Source: Phlegmacium glaucopus
Taxonomy: Eukaryota; Basidiomycota; Agaricomycetes; Agaricales; Cortinariaceae
Assembly: GCA_015039465.1 (NCBI GenBank)
Contig: MU130378.1
Location: 57,391-121,390, forward strand
Direction of reading: 5' to 3'
DNA length: 64,000 bases
Shown: positions 12,691-23,029 of the stretch, piece after piece
Numbering within the stretch: position 1 is the first letter of the stretch
Layout of the letters: each line of letters opens with the position of its first letter
The notes under the pieces: generated by a model
Database searches by the model: none
What the model was told of the DNA's origin: nothing
What the model saw: only the letters and a program-made list of their open reading frames with translations
Position numbers and translations under genes: made by a program

Positions 12691-12870
12691 CTCCAGGACC
12701 CTGGATTATCCCTACCTAGGCTAGATCCCAAAAAGTCGAAATTTCGCGTTTTCTGTCCGAACGGTTTTGGTCAATTCCTGTCCAGATTTACGCTGGGTTA
12801 CCAAAAATTTGTCCAGACACCAGATCTAACTTTTCCCAAGCCTAAAATTAGTCCGGATGCCCGTATTTAG
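11038..12870 (+). CDS. PP2C-type Ser/Thr phosphatase, copy 1 (3' truncated, chimeric tail)
   Basis: Duplicate of the phosphatase at 24687-26894 with the same intron positions. It starts with ATG at 11038-11040, alone in its exon, then [20 protein letters not shown]. Catalytic motifs are present: [31 protein letters not shown] and FGCDNMTVL. The metal-site motif DGHGG, however, reads DGHSG near 11385, a Gly-to-Ser change not found in copy 2. After 12690 the host sequence ends; the frame continues into mobile-element DNA for about 60 codons (LQDPGLSLPRLDPKKSKF..., stop at 12870). This replaces the acidic C-terminal region. The predicted product is 437 aa and in frame throughout. It may be a weakened or altered phosphatase, or a gene on the way to decay. 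Expression cannot be judged. Confidence 0.75.
11709..11768 (+). repeat. Three tandem 20 bp units inside a PP2C copy 1 intron
   Basis: The unit GTATGTCCCTCTTCTTCTCT occurs three times head to tail at the 5' splice site of one intron. Copy 2 has a single, slightly different unit at 25370. The repeat also makes three possible 5' splice sites. Confidence 0.85.
12691..12750 (+). repeat. Left terminal inverted repeat of the island
   Basis: Begins where PP2C copy 1 loses similarity to copy 2. CCCTGGATTATCCC and ACCTAGGCTAGA match the reverse complement of 22988-23019 with few differences; a weaker match (AGTCAAA-like) may extend it further in. It is read through as the chimeric tail of PP2C copy 1. 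Confidence 0.65.
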
Positions 12871-15664
12871 CCTCCTGGAGCACCCAAATCACAATTGGCA
12901 TACTATGATGGGTCTTCAGTAAGGCTTTTATGTTGATGATAGGCTGAAACCATGACTAGGCATTGTTAGTTATGATTTCAGCTCATTGAGATGGTAGTTT
13001 GCTTGAGAAATTGTGCAACAGGTAGATGTTGTGCTGGGAGATGTATTACAGCTGATTGCATAATTGTTGGCAGTAAATAAACAAGCTGTTTGGTTTCAAA
13101 AATAATGGACTTAGCATATCTTTGCAAAACTAGGGGTTGACTGTGTCGACATGACACCTTGCTGACTTTGTAAGCATCTTGGAATGTTATGATACCAGCA
13201 CATTTAGCTATTGAAGACAGAGTAAAATGTATATAAGAGTTGACTTTGACTCATTGTAAAGCAGCATGATAATCTAATTCCATTGAAAGGATTTATTCTG
13301 AACTTGTGGGTGAGGGCCATTGCTCCACGTGGCATATACAAGTCCCTTCAAATGAAATTATACTGGTATTTTTATAGTGTCTTCATGAGCATTGGGTAAA
13401 TTGTTTTTGTGCGGCAAACAAGGCCATCACCATCAACACATGCAATCATGGAAGTTACCGGCAAGTCTTGCATTACCTTTGAAAGCCGCATCCACTTATA
13501 AGGACAAGCCCCTAAAGGGGACTCGTATTCAGTAGCCATTCAATGCAGGGGGTAGGATTGAAGGTATTTACCATTTGTTTTGCTTTTTCTTCTTTTTTGC
13601 TGGACCTTTGACGAGTGGGGATTCTCCCTCGGTTGCTCATCTTCATCCACTGTGTTGACTTGTAGTACAGTGTCAGATCATCTATAAACATCACGTGCTA
13701 CTTTGTTTATAATCTCTACTTCTTTTCTTTTGCTCCTCAGTTGTCAACATTCACTTTCTGACACTGGGGCATACATTGTTCTATTGTTACCATACTCATT
13801 GTATAGCTAACCTCTATCCTAGTACTGTTATGAATGTCTGGTACGCTCACGGCCCCTCTTATTTCTTTTCCCCTTTTCCCTATCACCATTCCTTTACACC
13901 ATTATTCCCCAACCTACCCTTTGCCCTGTACTATATATATCCATCGCTCCCGCTTCCCTTATCTCTGACTCATACCAACTCGTACTCCTAGCACGGACCA
14001 TCCCCTTATCTCTGACTCGACCCTCTAGTATATAAGAGCCATACCCATAGCTATGATCCTTAGTTTAGACCTTCTGTATTCCCTACGGTCTTAATCTACC
14101 AGCTTGCTCAGAATGCGCTATAAATCATTGTTTGTGTTGTATATAAACACCAACCAGAGAGCAGTGGACCAGACCTTAGGTCAAGAGACTCCCTGTTGTT
14201 TGTTTAGGGAAGGTATAACCTTGACTTTTAACACACAGAGGTAAGGGGAAAGAATAGAGAAGAGAAGGAGGAGGATGAAGGTCTTGGAAGATGAATGAGG
14301 TATAAGACGAGGATGAGGATGCAAGATTGAGACAAGAGTAGGATAGATGACAGATGAAGGTCTGGAAGATGAATGAGGTATAAGACGAGGATGAGGATGA
14401 GCAAGAGAGAGTCTTCAGTAAGACTATAGCGGTTGAGGGATAGGGGATAGATTGACAGTAAGGGGCAAGAAAAGCGAACTTAAGGGAGGAATTCACTGGA
14501 ATTCCACTGAGATGATGAAAGTTGGGGGGTAAGAATGAATTGAACTGAACTACCTATCCTGGTACAAAAGAGCAGTATTTATACCCTAAGGATGAGGCTA
14601 TGTAAAACAATAAAAAAAGAAAAAAGTACGCGCTGTCAAAGGAAGAAAGATAAAGAGAGGACAGCTGCGAGAAGAAAAGAACAATGGAAAGAAAAGGAAC
14701 AATAAAAAAATCTGTAAAGTGTCAAAGTGCGAGAGAAAAGAAAAGAAGGCAGTGTACATAGTCCAATAGCAAAAATATATCGACTCCATAGGCGTGTGGT
14801 CATGTCAAAAATGTGAAAGGTCCTGAGTCAACACTTGAAAGGCGCAGCCTTGTTCCCGAGAAAACACTACTTGCCCATGGTCCCATGTCACGCAGCCTTG
14901 ATAACACTTGACACACTGCGAGAATAATCCTCTGCTGCTGATTCATCTGCAATTCCTGCTTAGTCGTGATCCTCCTGGACTTCCTAAATTGTCATAAAGA
15001 GGGTGGGAAGGCTTCAGGTACCGCGTGAATGATGGTTTTGGCAGTGAATGATAAGATAAGAGGTAGATGAGTGAGGATAGGGGACTGAGTGAGATCCAGG
15101 AGCGAGGTATGGCAAGATAGATAGCTGAGGGGAAGACTTGTGGGTCCATAGCCACAACAACGATGACAAAGCCTTTGACATAATGGGAGATGTGGCTGAT
15201 GCGTCCATAAACGGGCCGTTCTTGAAATGATGGACCAAAGATACGATCAAACGCGAGCCGATGACCGATGCGAATAGTAGATTGATTGCTTTGTTGTATC
15301 ACTAGCCAAGGGACAAACGGATGGTAGATGTTAAGGAGCATGTCGATAGTGTAAATGATAGACAACATAGTGGAAGACATTGAGGATATGATGAGCGATG
15401 AGGATGTTATCGTTGAACAAATGGTTTTGTTGACCAGGAACGCGATTCAGGGCTGCTTCCAAAATAGGTAAGTGAATTCAAAGTCCGCTTATTTTCATGA
15501 TGGCAACTTTTAAGCTTTGTTCTCACGCTACCAATCAGTATTGGTGCGCGACAGCGCCGTCCTCAGTCCTACCTTGTTGAATACGATTGCAGTTGTATCT
15601 AAGTCCCTAGTTACTTGGTCTATCGGCCCAGCACTGAATGTGAGTGCAAGCTTATAGTGAGGTC
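12871..15664. other. Non-coding part of the mobile-element island
   Basis: Nothing here reads as a gene. The first 2 kb is CpG-poor, AT-rich, and has long pyrimidine or purine runs (13860-13970, 14590-14720). A 79 bp-period duplication lies at 14275-14400. By contrast 14940-15640 has ordinary CpG content, and a 145-codon open frame (15380-14943, minus) without recognisable motifs. The stretch around 13.7-14.2 kb looks LTR-like in composition, but no second copy, primer-binding site or retroelement protein was found. Confidence 0.5.
14275..14400. repeat. Imperfect direct repeat, 79 bp spacing
   Basis: A block of about 47 bp starting ATGAAGGTCT and ending GACGAGGATGAGGATG occurs at 14275 and again at 14354 with one deleted base. 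Confidence 0.8.
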
Positions 15665-16223
15665 TTTACACTCCCCCAGGGAATCCAACAGAGTCCAAGC
15701 ACTTTTTCAGTGTATTTGAGTGTATTCCAAGCAGAATGTGCTCAGAATCCGCTCGGACTGCTCGGACTCGCTCGGACTCCGCTCAGATTGCTCAGACTCA
15801 CTCGGACTCGCTCGGACTGGAACCTATCTACCTCCCCAACCTTATCAAAGCCCTAACAAAACCTTAAAAAAAACCTTAAAAAAACCTTAACAAAACCTTA
15901 ACAAAACCTTAACAAACTATATACCTCCCTGACCTTAACAAAAACCTTAACACAACCTTAACAAAAAACCTTAACAAAACCTTAAAAAAACCTTAACAAA
16001 ACCCTAACAAAACCTTAACAAAACCTTAACAAAACCTTAACAGAAGTATTTTCCCAGCCAATTTGTGTCTTATTTGCTCAGATCCACTCAGAATATGCTT
16101 GGACTCCTTGGACTCCACTTGGAATCTGCTCGGACTCCTTGGACTCCACTCAGAATTTGCTCGGACTCCTCGGACTCCGCTCGGATCCGCTCGGACTCCT
16201 CGGAATCCCTGGGGGACTGTAAA
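15665..16223. mobile_element. Small non-autonomous TIR element filled with tandem repeats
   Basis: 22 bp ends TTTACACTCCCCCAGGGAAT.. (15665-15686) and the inverted partner at 16202-16223 agree at 20 of 22 positions. The interior consists of two kinds of tandem repeat: CTCGGACTC-type units near both ends and CCTTAACAAAA-type units in the middle. An 11 bp word, TATAGTGAGGT, lies just left of the element (15653-15663). It recurs about 14 bp beyond the right end (about 16238-16248), a possible but imperfect target duplication. No coding capacity. Confidence 0.7.
15848..16047. repeat. Tandem CCTTAACAAAA repeats
   Basis: Around fifteen degenerate 11-13 bp units (AACCTTAACAAA and variants). The look is telomere-like, but it does not match the usual fungal telomere unit TTAGGG. 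Confidence 0.8.
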
Positions 16224-16713
16224 TTACTGGTTTTTATTATAGTGAGGTAAAACCAAAACGAACACTTGTCGAATGGTGTCGCACTTTTTGTCTACCCGTT
16301 TCTGGAAGGAAGGAGGATTTGAAGGCCAGGCTATATGAATTCAGTAAAGACGAGACAAAATGGGATTGGTGCATGTTTTGTCATGAGCTCTCCTTCTCTC
16401 CTTTGTTTCTTCAGAGTAATGATAACAAAACAATGATGATAACTTATTCATAAACTAGGGTCATCCCTGGTGCTCGTTGCAACCACAGAGGGCCTCGAAC
16501 AGGCAGAATCACCAAGAGTTCTTCCAAGAAGCAATCAATTCGAGAGGTTCCCAGCGTCACACCCATCACCCACCCTCCACTCAGGCTTCCAACCCAGACA
16601 TTCCAACATACACCGGTTGCTCAACACGAGTCAATCTTAGACTGGGTGAGTTTCCTTTTGTTTGTATATTTCATTATTTCATTCCTCAACCCCTTCCTTC
16701 TCAGGCCAACTGA

Positions 16714-17731
16714 ATGCAGCTCAAGCATCCATATATGAGCAAGGAGGCACAGATGGAAGCTGCTCAAGCACGCTTAAATCATGTGGCAGCCCAACACCAT
16801 GTAGTTGTAGTGGTACAGAATTCCCCATTATCCGCCCTTTGCTTATTCATCTTTTTGCTGATAGAAGATTTTAGACACCTGCGGATCTCAAAAACTCAAT
16901 TCACAAGACCAATGAACGCTTAGACAAGATTGCAAGCTTTATCCAGCCCTCGCCACTGCCGCTGTTGTCCTCATTGTCCCCATCTGCATCTCAGACCCCT
17001 CCCTTTGTTTCCGCCGCAAGCCTCCTCAACCCCTTGGCAGCGCCATCCACCTCACCTCCTCAATTACCTGACCATCAAGACCCCTCCAGCCTTTGCTCCA
17101 TCATGATCGCCAAAGGCAAGGTCCTCAACTTTACACCTGCTGATTGCCCTCCACCACCTGCCATCACATTCGCAGAAGACATAGTGGGATTGAATTGTAT
17201 GTGGGATGACACCTCCATACATTGGGGTGGTCATTCAGCTCTTCACATCAAAGGTGTTCCAGTTGCTATTGTCTACTGGAACGAGGTGTATGGCAGTACA
17301 AAATCTGGGCCATGGAAGTCCAAGCAATGGAAAGGGGCAAAAGGGGCTTATAACAAATGGAAGGTAGGCTCCTCTTTGCCTCCCCTACCCCCTCTCGTCT
17401 CGTCTTCTTTTCCAAAGGTCTCTGGCTATTTATTTATTTATTTTTCCGCAGTGGATTGATTGTCAAGCGTTGGCGGCAGACTTCCGAAGAAGATTTTTGG
17501 AAGGAATTCTCAGACAACAAAGGGGTTCATATGACGTATACAGCCATCACTAGTCGCCTGGCGGCCTTACATGCAGTGGAAGATTGTGCACTCACCGAAC
17601 GTGCAAAGGAAGAGTATAGAGACAGTTTCGGGAAGGTCTTTGCCTATTTGCTGAATGGGGGGGTTAGAGTCAAGTCGAAGCCATGCGACATTGCAAAACA
17701 GTATCACAAATTGAAGGGCATCATGGAGTGA
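16714..17731 (+). pseudogene. Companion protein of the tyrosine-recombinase element, probably decayed
   Basis: Plus-strand gene facing the recombinase tail to tail (gap 214 bp). From the ATG at 16714 it reads MSKEAQMEAAQARLNHVAAQ. An intron follows (about 16800-16875), then TPADLKNSIHKTNERLDKIA, a likely coiled coil, and a Pro/Ser-rich linker. The conserved part is IHWGGHSALHIKG, YWNEVYGSTKSGPW, KQWKGAKGAYNKWK, and after a second intron VKRWRQTSEEDFWKEFS, MTYTAITSRLAAL and CDIAKQYHKLKGI. I recall similar proteins beside such recombinases in other Agaricomycetes, without a known function. The simplest intron at 17363-17452 leaves the last exon one base out of phase, so the copy may be broken. 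An upstream exon at about 16480-16645 is possible. Confidence 0.55.
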
Positions 17732-17945
17732 ATGGGCATGGCCCCTTCTCCTTCTGCTACCTTTTTTCTCCCTTTTTTTTCCTCTCGTTTTCATTTTGTT
17801 ATTAGAGACTAAATAATCACATTATATACATTTGATAGTAATATAAACCCCTTCTTACTACTAGTTGCTACTACCCACACCGACAGGATCTTCCGCAATG
17901 ATAGCACAGAACAGAAGGCCCACAGTCAGGATTAAAGAAGCCCCC

Positions 17946-19676
17946 TCAAGCTTCTGTTGGATCGTCATTCCATGAAATCAAATACTTCACTATGGTCATG
18001 CTTGAGAATTCAGTGCTCCACCCACCCCATTCACAGATCCGACAGATTAGCCAGCGTCGCTGCGATGCGAGATACTGGCACCCACCCCTTCGAAATGAAT
18101 GGGTCCCATATGGTGTTGGGTCAATTCCGACTTCACACATATTCAAACAGAACATGAGTAGGAACTGTTCAGGCGTCTTTAATCACCAATAAAATAAAAA
18201 AAGTCAGTATCTGATTGAAAGGATATTATAAGCCTCATCTAGCGCACCATAGCAGCATCAGCAGCTTGTGTGCACCCACCTGCGCCCACCCTTCAGAAGA
18301 CATACCCAGATGTAATCCTGCTGGCTTTGATCCAATCGGACAGGGCTTGGATGGGGCATAGATATGCTTCCTTGCATGGCATTGCATATAGATGGAACAG
18401 TTTTATATCTGGCCAGAAGAAGAAGGCCCGGGGTATTAGCACCGGTTTGATACCCAATAGACAAACTTAAATAAAATGCTACTCACCTCTGAATTGATGA
18501 GTCTTACGAAAAGGTAGTGAGAGAACCATCTTGTCATCACACCACTCAATATGCTCAACCCAGATTTTCAAAACTTCATCAATGCAAAGAAGACAGAGAA
18601 AGGCGATGGTGTACACTGCCTGTAACACTCTACGATGAAGTGGACTACCACAGGGTTGAGGTCTGGGTGCGGATTCTGAAGCGGAAACTGTGATAGGTGG
18701 TTGACAAGTTCCCGGCTCCCATTGTGGTGGAACAGTCCAGTTTTCAGGCTGGTGATTGAAGTCATACAGCCTCTCCATGATTTCCTGGTAGGTGAGTTCA
18801 TACTGAGTAACCACTCCAAGGTCAAGATTTGATCTGTACTGACTGGGGTAATCGCACGCGCACTGGTGGCAGTCTCACCAGCTTGGACCTAGTCTCTCAG
18901 TATGTAGTTAAATAAATGTGATGTGGTAGCAAACAAAAAAAAAGCAAAAACCTTTCGACAGCACAAACTAACCATATAGCTTGATACTTTCTCAGAAACC
19001 GAAGGGTTGCCCACCTTTTGGTCTCATACTTCATCCAAATGCCATGGAAGAGAACCAAGACCAAGCATCCTACCAAACACGTAGGTCATACTGGCTCACA
19101 TTTTTTGAGCATGCGTAAATGAAGCACGGGGTATGCTTGAGGCCTTCTGGCTCCCATCAAGGTTAATTGAATCACATCTAGTAGCAAATACTAAAGAGTT
19201 TAGCAAAGCAAAGTGACATTAGCCTCAGAACTCACTTGTGCATTATCCAAGCAATTATAAACTCAGGAGAGTCCTTGACAGGGCTCTTGCTGAGGAAATC
19301 CTCTCGTTTTTTAATTAGGTTCTTCAAGATTAGAAAGGTGACACATAGATTTATGAGGCTGGCATGAAAAGACGGCATAAGATTGCAAATACTAGAATAG
19401 GTTTGGTTTTAAGCAGGCAACACACTGTTGATATTCTTTGTCTGTATTGTCAGACACCCCTTTCAAAGCACTGGAGATTGTCTCCTCCCATCGCAACAAG
19501 AGATTTGCTGGGCCTTTGGATTCCTCTATATCTTTGGCATCCAGGTCTGGCATGGTGCCTTGCTCAGCTTCAATTTCAGCAGCAATATCATCTTCTTCCA
19601 CTTCCTGTCTGATGATGTTCCTAGGGCTTAAGATGTTTGCAATGCCAGTGAATGCAGGAGAGGCGATTCTGGCCAT
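17946..19676 (-). pseudogene. Tyrosine recombinase ('DNA breaking-rejoining enzyme' type), inactivated
   Basis: Tyrosine recombinases cut and rejoin DNA through a tyrosine nucleophile. The N-terminal exon at 19676 reads MARIASPAFTGIANIL...NLLLRWEETISSALKGVSDN. Later exons give SPEFIIAWIMHK, SIPRASFTHAQKM, ASMTYVFGRMLGLGSLPWH and VGNPSVSEKVSSYM, then GETATSARAIT, LQAVYTIAFLCLLCIDEVLK, FHLYAMPCKEAYLCPIQAL, and finally THSFRRGGCQYL, CEWGGWS and TIVKYLISWNDDP. HxxR (HSFR), the Trp and the Tyr of IVKY are present. Two in-frame TGA stops interrupt the core at 19098-19096 and 19026-19024. The residue before IDEVL, where the first catalytic Arg is expected, is Cys (codon 18586-18584). The copy cannot be active. 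It resembles Crypton-like elements in enzyme class only. Confidence 0.8.
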
Positions 19677-21285
19677 GGTAGCAAGCTTGAGACCTCAAAA
19701 CTGATATATTGGGGCTTTAAGTAGCCATACATGGCACACTGAGACATGATCAAAGGCCTGTGAACGGGTAGGAGCCGTAGGCTGTAGTGTTGATAGCCAA
19801 ACCTCATGTTCATGTTGCATAATAATACAGGATACTTATGTCATAAAAAAATCTGCTTGGCTATGTGAGGGAGGTGAAAGGACTGTAGAAAGACGTAGCA
19901 AGATCAATATAGCCTCGTAAAATGATAGGAGACCCACTGCACCCTGACCTTGTAACCCCACCAAAACTTCCAACTATCCTATCCCTTGGGATCAGAGTCA
20001 ACATATCTGGTATCATCACCTGAGGTTGGGTTCAAGTTGTCACAATGATGGTGATGCAATGCCCATAATCCCAGCATGATTGGAACCTAATTGCGACTGA
20101 ATAATGGTAAGCAGGTAGTGACTGTTGGGAAGGTGATTGAATGCTCACCCATGAGGGGGGGAATGGTGAAGATGGGCTTGTGGGCTGTGTTTACTATGAA
20201 TAAATTGAAATGAATGATGTGATGCAGGTAAGGGACTTGACGAACAAGAAAAGAAAGTGTCAGTAGAATTACACATTATGGAAGAAATACACACATCACT
20301 GTCCTCGCTCACGCTGACAGGAACGGTCCTTGAGAACTTGAAGGTGCCAGTGGGACAACCATGACGACTGCCAGCCAACACTACCAGCAAGAATGGGAGT
20401 GGGAAAGCCAAAGCGAGAAGTGAGGTGGGCCAACCATCAGATATTTGACATGTTCAGCTCAATGAAAATGACCTTTCCTTGCCTGAAAAACGATGAAAAA
20501 TAGTTTAAAATGTCTTTGGTCCCCCAATGAAAATGTTTGGCCTACCTTTGAAATGTCTTTCTTGAGGCGTGCCAGAGTTTCGTGATTTGATGGTGCTTTG
20601 GTTAGCAGGCAGAATAACGACTTCCTCGGTGACTTGGGTGGGCAGCCAAACATTGTTTAGAATGTGACAAGACAGACAAAAACCCTGCTTTCCGAAGCTC
20701 AGGGTAGCCATTCGCTAAGCAGACCGAGAACCGCAGCTTGTTTGTTAGACATATATGTACATGTAATTACAGACATCTAGACGTATGAATGAAGGTAATT
20801 TGCTGCAAATTTCCGACCTCATGCTGCATAGGAAACCTACCAGGTGGGTTGGTATTAAAGGTCTGCCCACGGAACAAAGTTTCTACATACCTGCTGACCC
20901 CACCCCTGTTTCTTTTCATCAACTCCATCATGCCTGCAATTCTGCTGGCAATCACTCAGATCCCTGTCACAGTGGTGTTTGAGCTGCTGTACTAGTAAGT
21001 TGCTGGCACGTAATGCTGATGATGGGCGTCTGCGGCGTGTGTGTGCCTGAGGTTGGCTCAAGACCCAACAAAACCGGGTCCCCTCTGTCGGTTTGTTCAA
21101 ACTTCAAGGATGGTAAAGGACCTGGGCCTCGGTTGGTGGGGGGCCGCCTGCGAGCCAGGCACCCTCCGTTTCTTGCCAAGGTCTTCATGCGGCTTGCCAT
21201 GCTCGCATCAGCAGCGTCACAGCTTACCTATGTTGGTGACCATGACCTGGAAATGACTCTTTGGGTGGTCAAAACCCCACTTCCT
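19677..21285. other. Non-coding island sequence upstream of the recombinase
   Basis: CpG-poor up to about 20.9 kb, then richer. No frame on either strand has motifs. The promoter of the recombinase would have lain at its left end. Open frames at 20967-21333 on both strands overlap each other and are low in information. Confidence 0.45.
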
Positions 21286-21372
21286 GTGAGTGAGCAAGTG
21301 TTACATTGTTTCGGATATTTCCATACAACTTGAAAGAGGTAAAACACGTCCAAATTAGGAAGGTCAAGATTT
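21286..21372 (+). repeat. Left inverted repeat around the helicase fragment
   Basis: Roughly 85 bp, about 80% alike to the reverse complement of 22703-22795. The best-kept core is CCAAATTAGGAAGGTCAAGA (about 21351-21370). It lies just upstream of the helicase reading frame. Confidence 0.8.
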
Positions 21373-21990
21373 TGCGAGAGCACGTCCAGCATGGGTCGCC
21401 CTCGTCGTTTCTTTGTCCTTACTCTCATCCATACGCTATGTACTATGCCCTAAACCTTAATGAAAAGCTCAATTACTTCCGTACTTGTCCCTCAGCTGAA
21501 ATTTTGGTCCTCATATCAACAGTCATACCCCAGGAATGGCTTCCTATGCAGTTCCTTGAAGATCTCTCAGAAGATGACAGAGCTGTTTGTTATCGAGCTT
21601 CGATGATATGCTGGGGTGTTTCAGGGTCAGGAATGGTGCCTAGAGAGATGCAGTTGAGGGCTGTTTTGGCAGATTCACAAGGATGCGATGCTTTGGTTGC
21701 GGCAGGGACTGGGAGTGGGAAGACACTGCCCATGGCTCTCTGCATTCTTCTCGATGACCCATCAGCCAATTTGATCACCATTACTATCTCTCCCCTCAAA
21801 CATTTGCAAGTCACACAGGAATCAGACTTCAACAGCCGCTTTGGAATACATACGGTGACAATTAACGAGGACACACCGCGTGACATTCTCTGGTGGAAAG
21901 TGCGTACTTATTCTGTTCTCTCTTTCTGGAAACTTGACTAAGGACTATCAACATAGGAGAATGTATACAATGAAGCATTGCACATGGTAG
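21306..21990 (+). pseudogene. 5' fragment of a RecQ/DEAD-like helicase
   Basis: An open frame gives REMQLRAVLADSQGCDALVA then AAGTGSGKTLPMALCILLDD (Walker A GTGSGKT) and ITITISPLKHLQVTQESDF, followed by HTVTINEDTPRDILWW. These fit motifs Q, I and Ia of RecQ-like helicases that are abundant in Agaricomycete genomes. A normal intron (about 21901-21957) leads to ENVYN, where family members continue; here the match ends near 21975 and a stop follows. DEAH box, motif III and the whole second RecA domain are missing, so only about the first 200 residues remain. The first ATG of the conserved frame is uncertain (21427 or later). Non-functional as a helicase. Confidence 0.75.
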
Positions 21991-22273
21991 GACATGCTTG
22001 ACACCTAATTGTAACCGTTGAAATTGCCCCAACTTTCAACCACTGAGTCAACAACCATTGCGTGATTGTCATCAGGCAGGTCATTTCTGGGTAGGAAATT
22101 CAAAAGGCTCAACATTGCTTCAGCAGCATTGAACTCCTGCGGAGTAGGGTTTCTCCTTGGGCTACGAAAAAGCGAGAAGGGAGAACCAAGGGCAGATTCA
22201 CAGGGTTTAGCTGGTGTGCTGATCACACATGATAGAGAATGAGTAGGAAATTGATTCATTGACCACGGTATAG

Positions 22274-22645
22274 TTACAGTGGTAATAAAGACCCAGGTTC
22301 CAAATAACCATCCTTCTCCACAACAGCTCTGACCAGACCGTCATCCAACATTGTGCTATACTCAAAATCCATTGTGTCCTTAGGTGTTTGTGGTGTGGGC
22401 AGTCCTTGCAAATTTGAAGTTGAGCTCGCACCAGCCATTGTTCCCGAGTCAAAAACATTGAGATTCCACTCTGAGAGACAAGATTTCTTGATTGTAAATG
22501 CCGATTTGTGCTGGGCATCTGGTTGCAATGTGTTCTGCAGGGGCCAACCTGGCAATTCAAAGGTCATTGTCGTTGGTGGTGGTAGTGGTGCACTTCCTTG
22601 GGCATTGGCGGGAATGTTTACACAAAAGCTAGGTTTCGGAGGCAT
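22274..22645 (-). CDS. Unrecognised Pro/Thr-rich protein inside the inverted-repeat unit
   Basis: 123 codons from ATG at 22645 (MPPKPSFCVNIPANAQGSAP), low in complexity, with no motif I know. It faces the helicase fragment and starts about 60 bp inside the right inverted repeat, as the helicase frame does on the left. Both frames therefore have the same upstream sequence. It may be part of a larger spliced gene (continuing near 22207), or chance. Confidence 0.35.
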   Translation of the reverse strand: MPPKPSFCVNIPANAQGSAPLPPPTTMTFELPGWPLQNTLQPDAQHKSAFTIKKSCLSEWNLNVFDSGTMAGASSTSNLQGLPTPQTPKDTMDFEYSTMLDDGLVRAVVEKDGYLEPGSLLPL

Positions 22646-22702
22646 CAGAAAAGGCAGATGTGCATAGACGATGGGAGGAAGGAAAGGAATGCAACCATGC
22701 TG

Positions 22703-22795
22703 CCAGTGGCCAAAATCTTGACCTTCCTAATTTGGACACATTTTACTCTTTTGAGGTGTACAGAAATGTCCAAAACAACATAACGCTCACTCACT
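22703..22795 (-). repeat. Right inverted repeat around the helicase fragment
   Basis: Inverted partner of 21286-21372. The shared core TCTTGACCTTCCTAATTTGG lies at about 22717-22736; similarity extends outward through GAGTGAGTGAG-like sequence at about 22785-22795. Confidence 0.8.
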
Positions 22796-23021
22796 CATGG
22801 AAAGTCCCGGAATACAGGTCGTCAAATCGACGCTTTGCCCATTTTGGCGATCTGTCACAGGTCTATGAGAAATCAAGGTAATGCATCAAATTTAATATTG
22901 GGTCAATATTGATAGATAAATGGCAAAATAATAGTTTTTTCTCAATTGCTCTCACTCAGATCAGAGCCAATTTTGACTGGGATTGAGGTCTAGCCTAGGT
23001 TGGGATAATCCAGGGCCCTTG
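22796..23021 (-). repeat. Right end of the island with terminal inverted repeat
   Basis: Short CpG-poor stretch. TCTAGCCTAGGT and GGGATAATCCAGGG at about 22990-23015 are the reverse complement of the island's left end at 12697-12730. Host-derived sequence starts at 23022. Confidence 0.65.
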
Positions 23022-23029
23022 TAATCCTA

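Larger units (their letters stand above)
12691..23021. mobile_element. Composite mobile-element island with inverted ends, carrying tyrosine recombinase and helicase fragments
   Basis: About 10.3 kb of foreign sequence lies exactly between the two direct copies of host DNA. Its first ~35 bp (around 12697-12730, CCCTGGATTATCCC then ACCTAGGCTAGA with one base between) reappear inverted at its last ~35 bp (about 22988-23019). Inside are a tandem-repeat TIR element, a companion gene, a decayed tyrosine recombinase and an inverted-repeat unit with a helicase fragment. CpG dinucleotides are scarce through most of it. Whether it is one element or a nest of several is not settled: the end repeats could come from two independent copies of one small family. 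Confidence 0.6.

Noticed and set aside
13690..14220. Possible solo LTR
   Set aside because: Composition and TATATAAG-like words suggest it, but no second copy, no TG..CA ends with target duplication, and no retroelement coding sequence are visible.
14943..15380. 145-codon minus-strand frame inside the mobile island
   Set aside because: No motif; reads as low-information hydrophobic and Ser-rich sequence. Kept only as part of the CpG-normal block.
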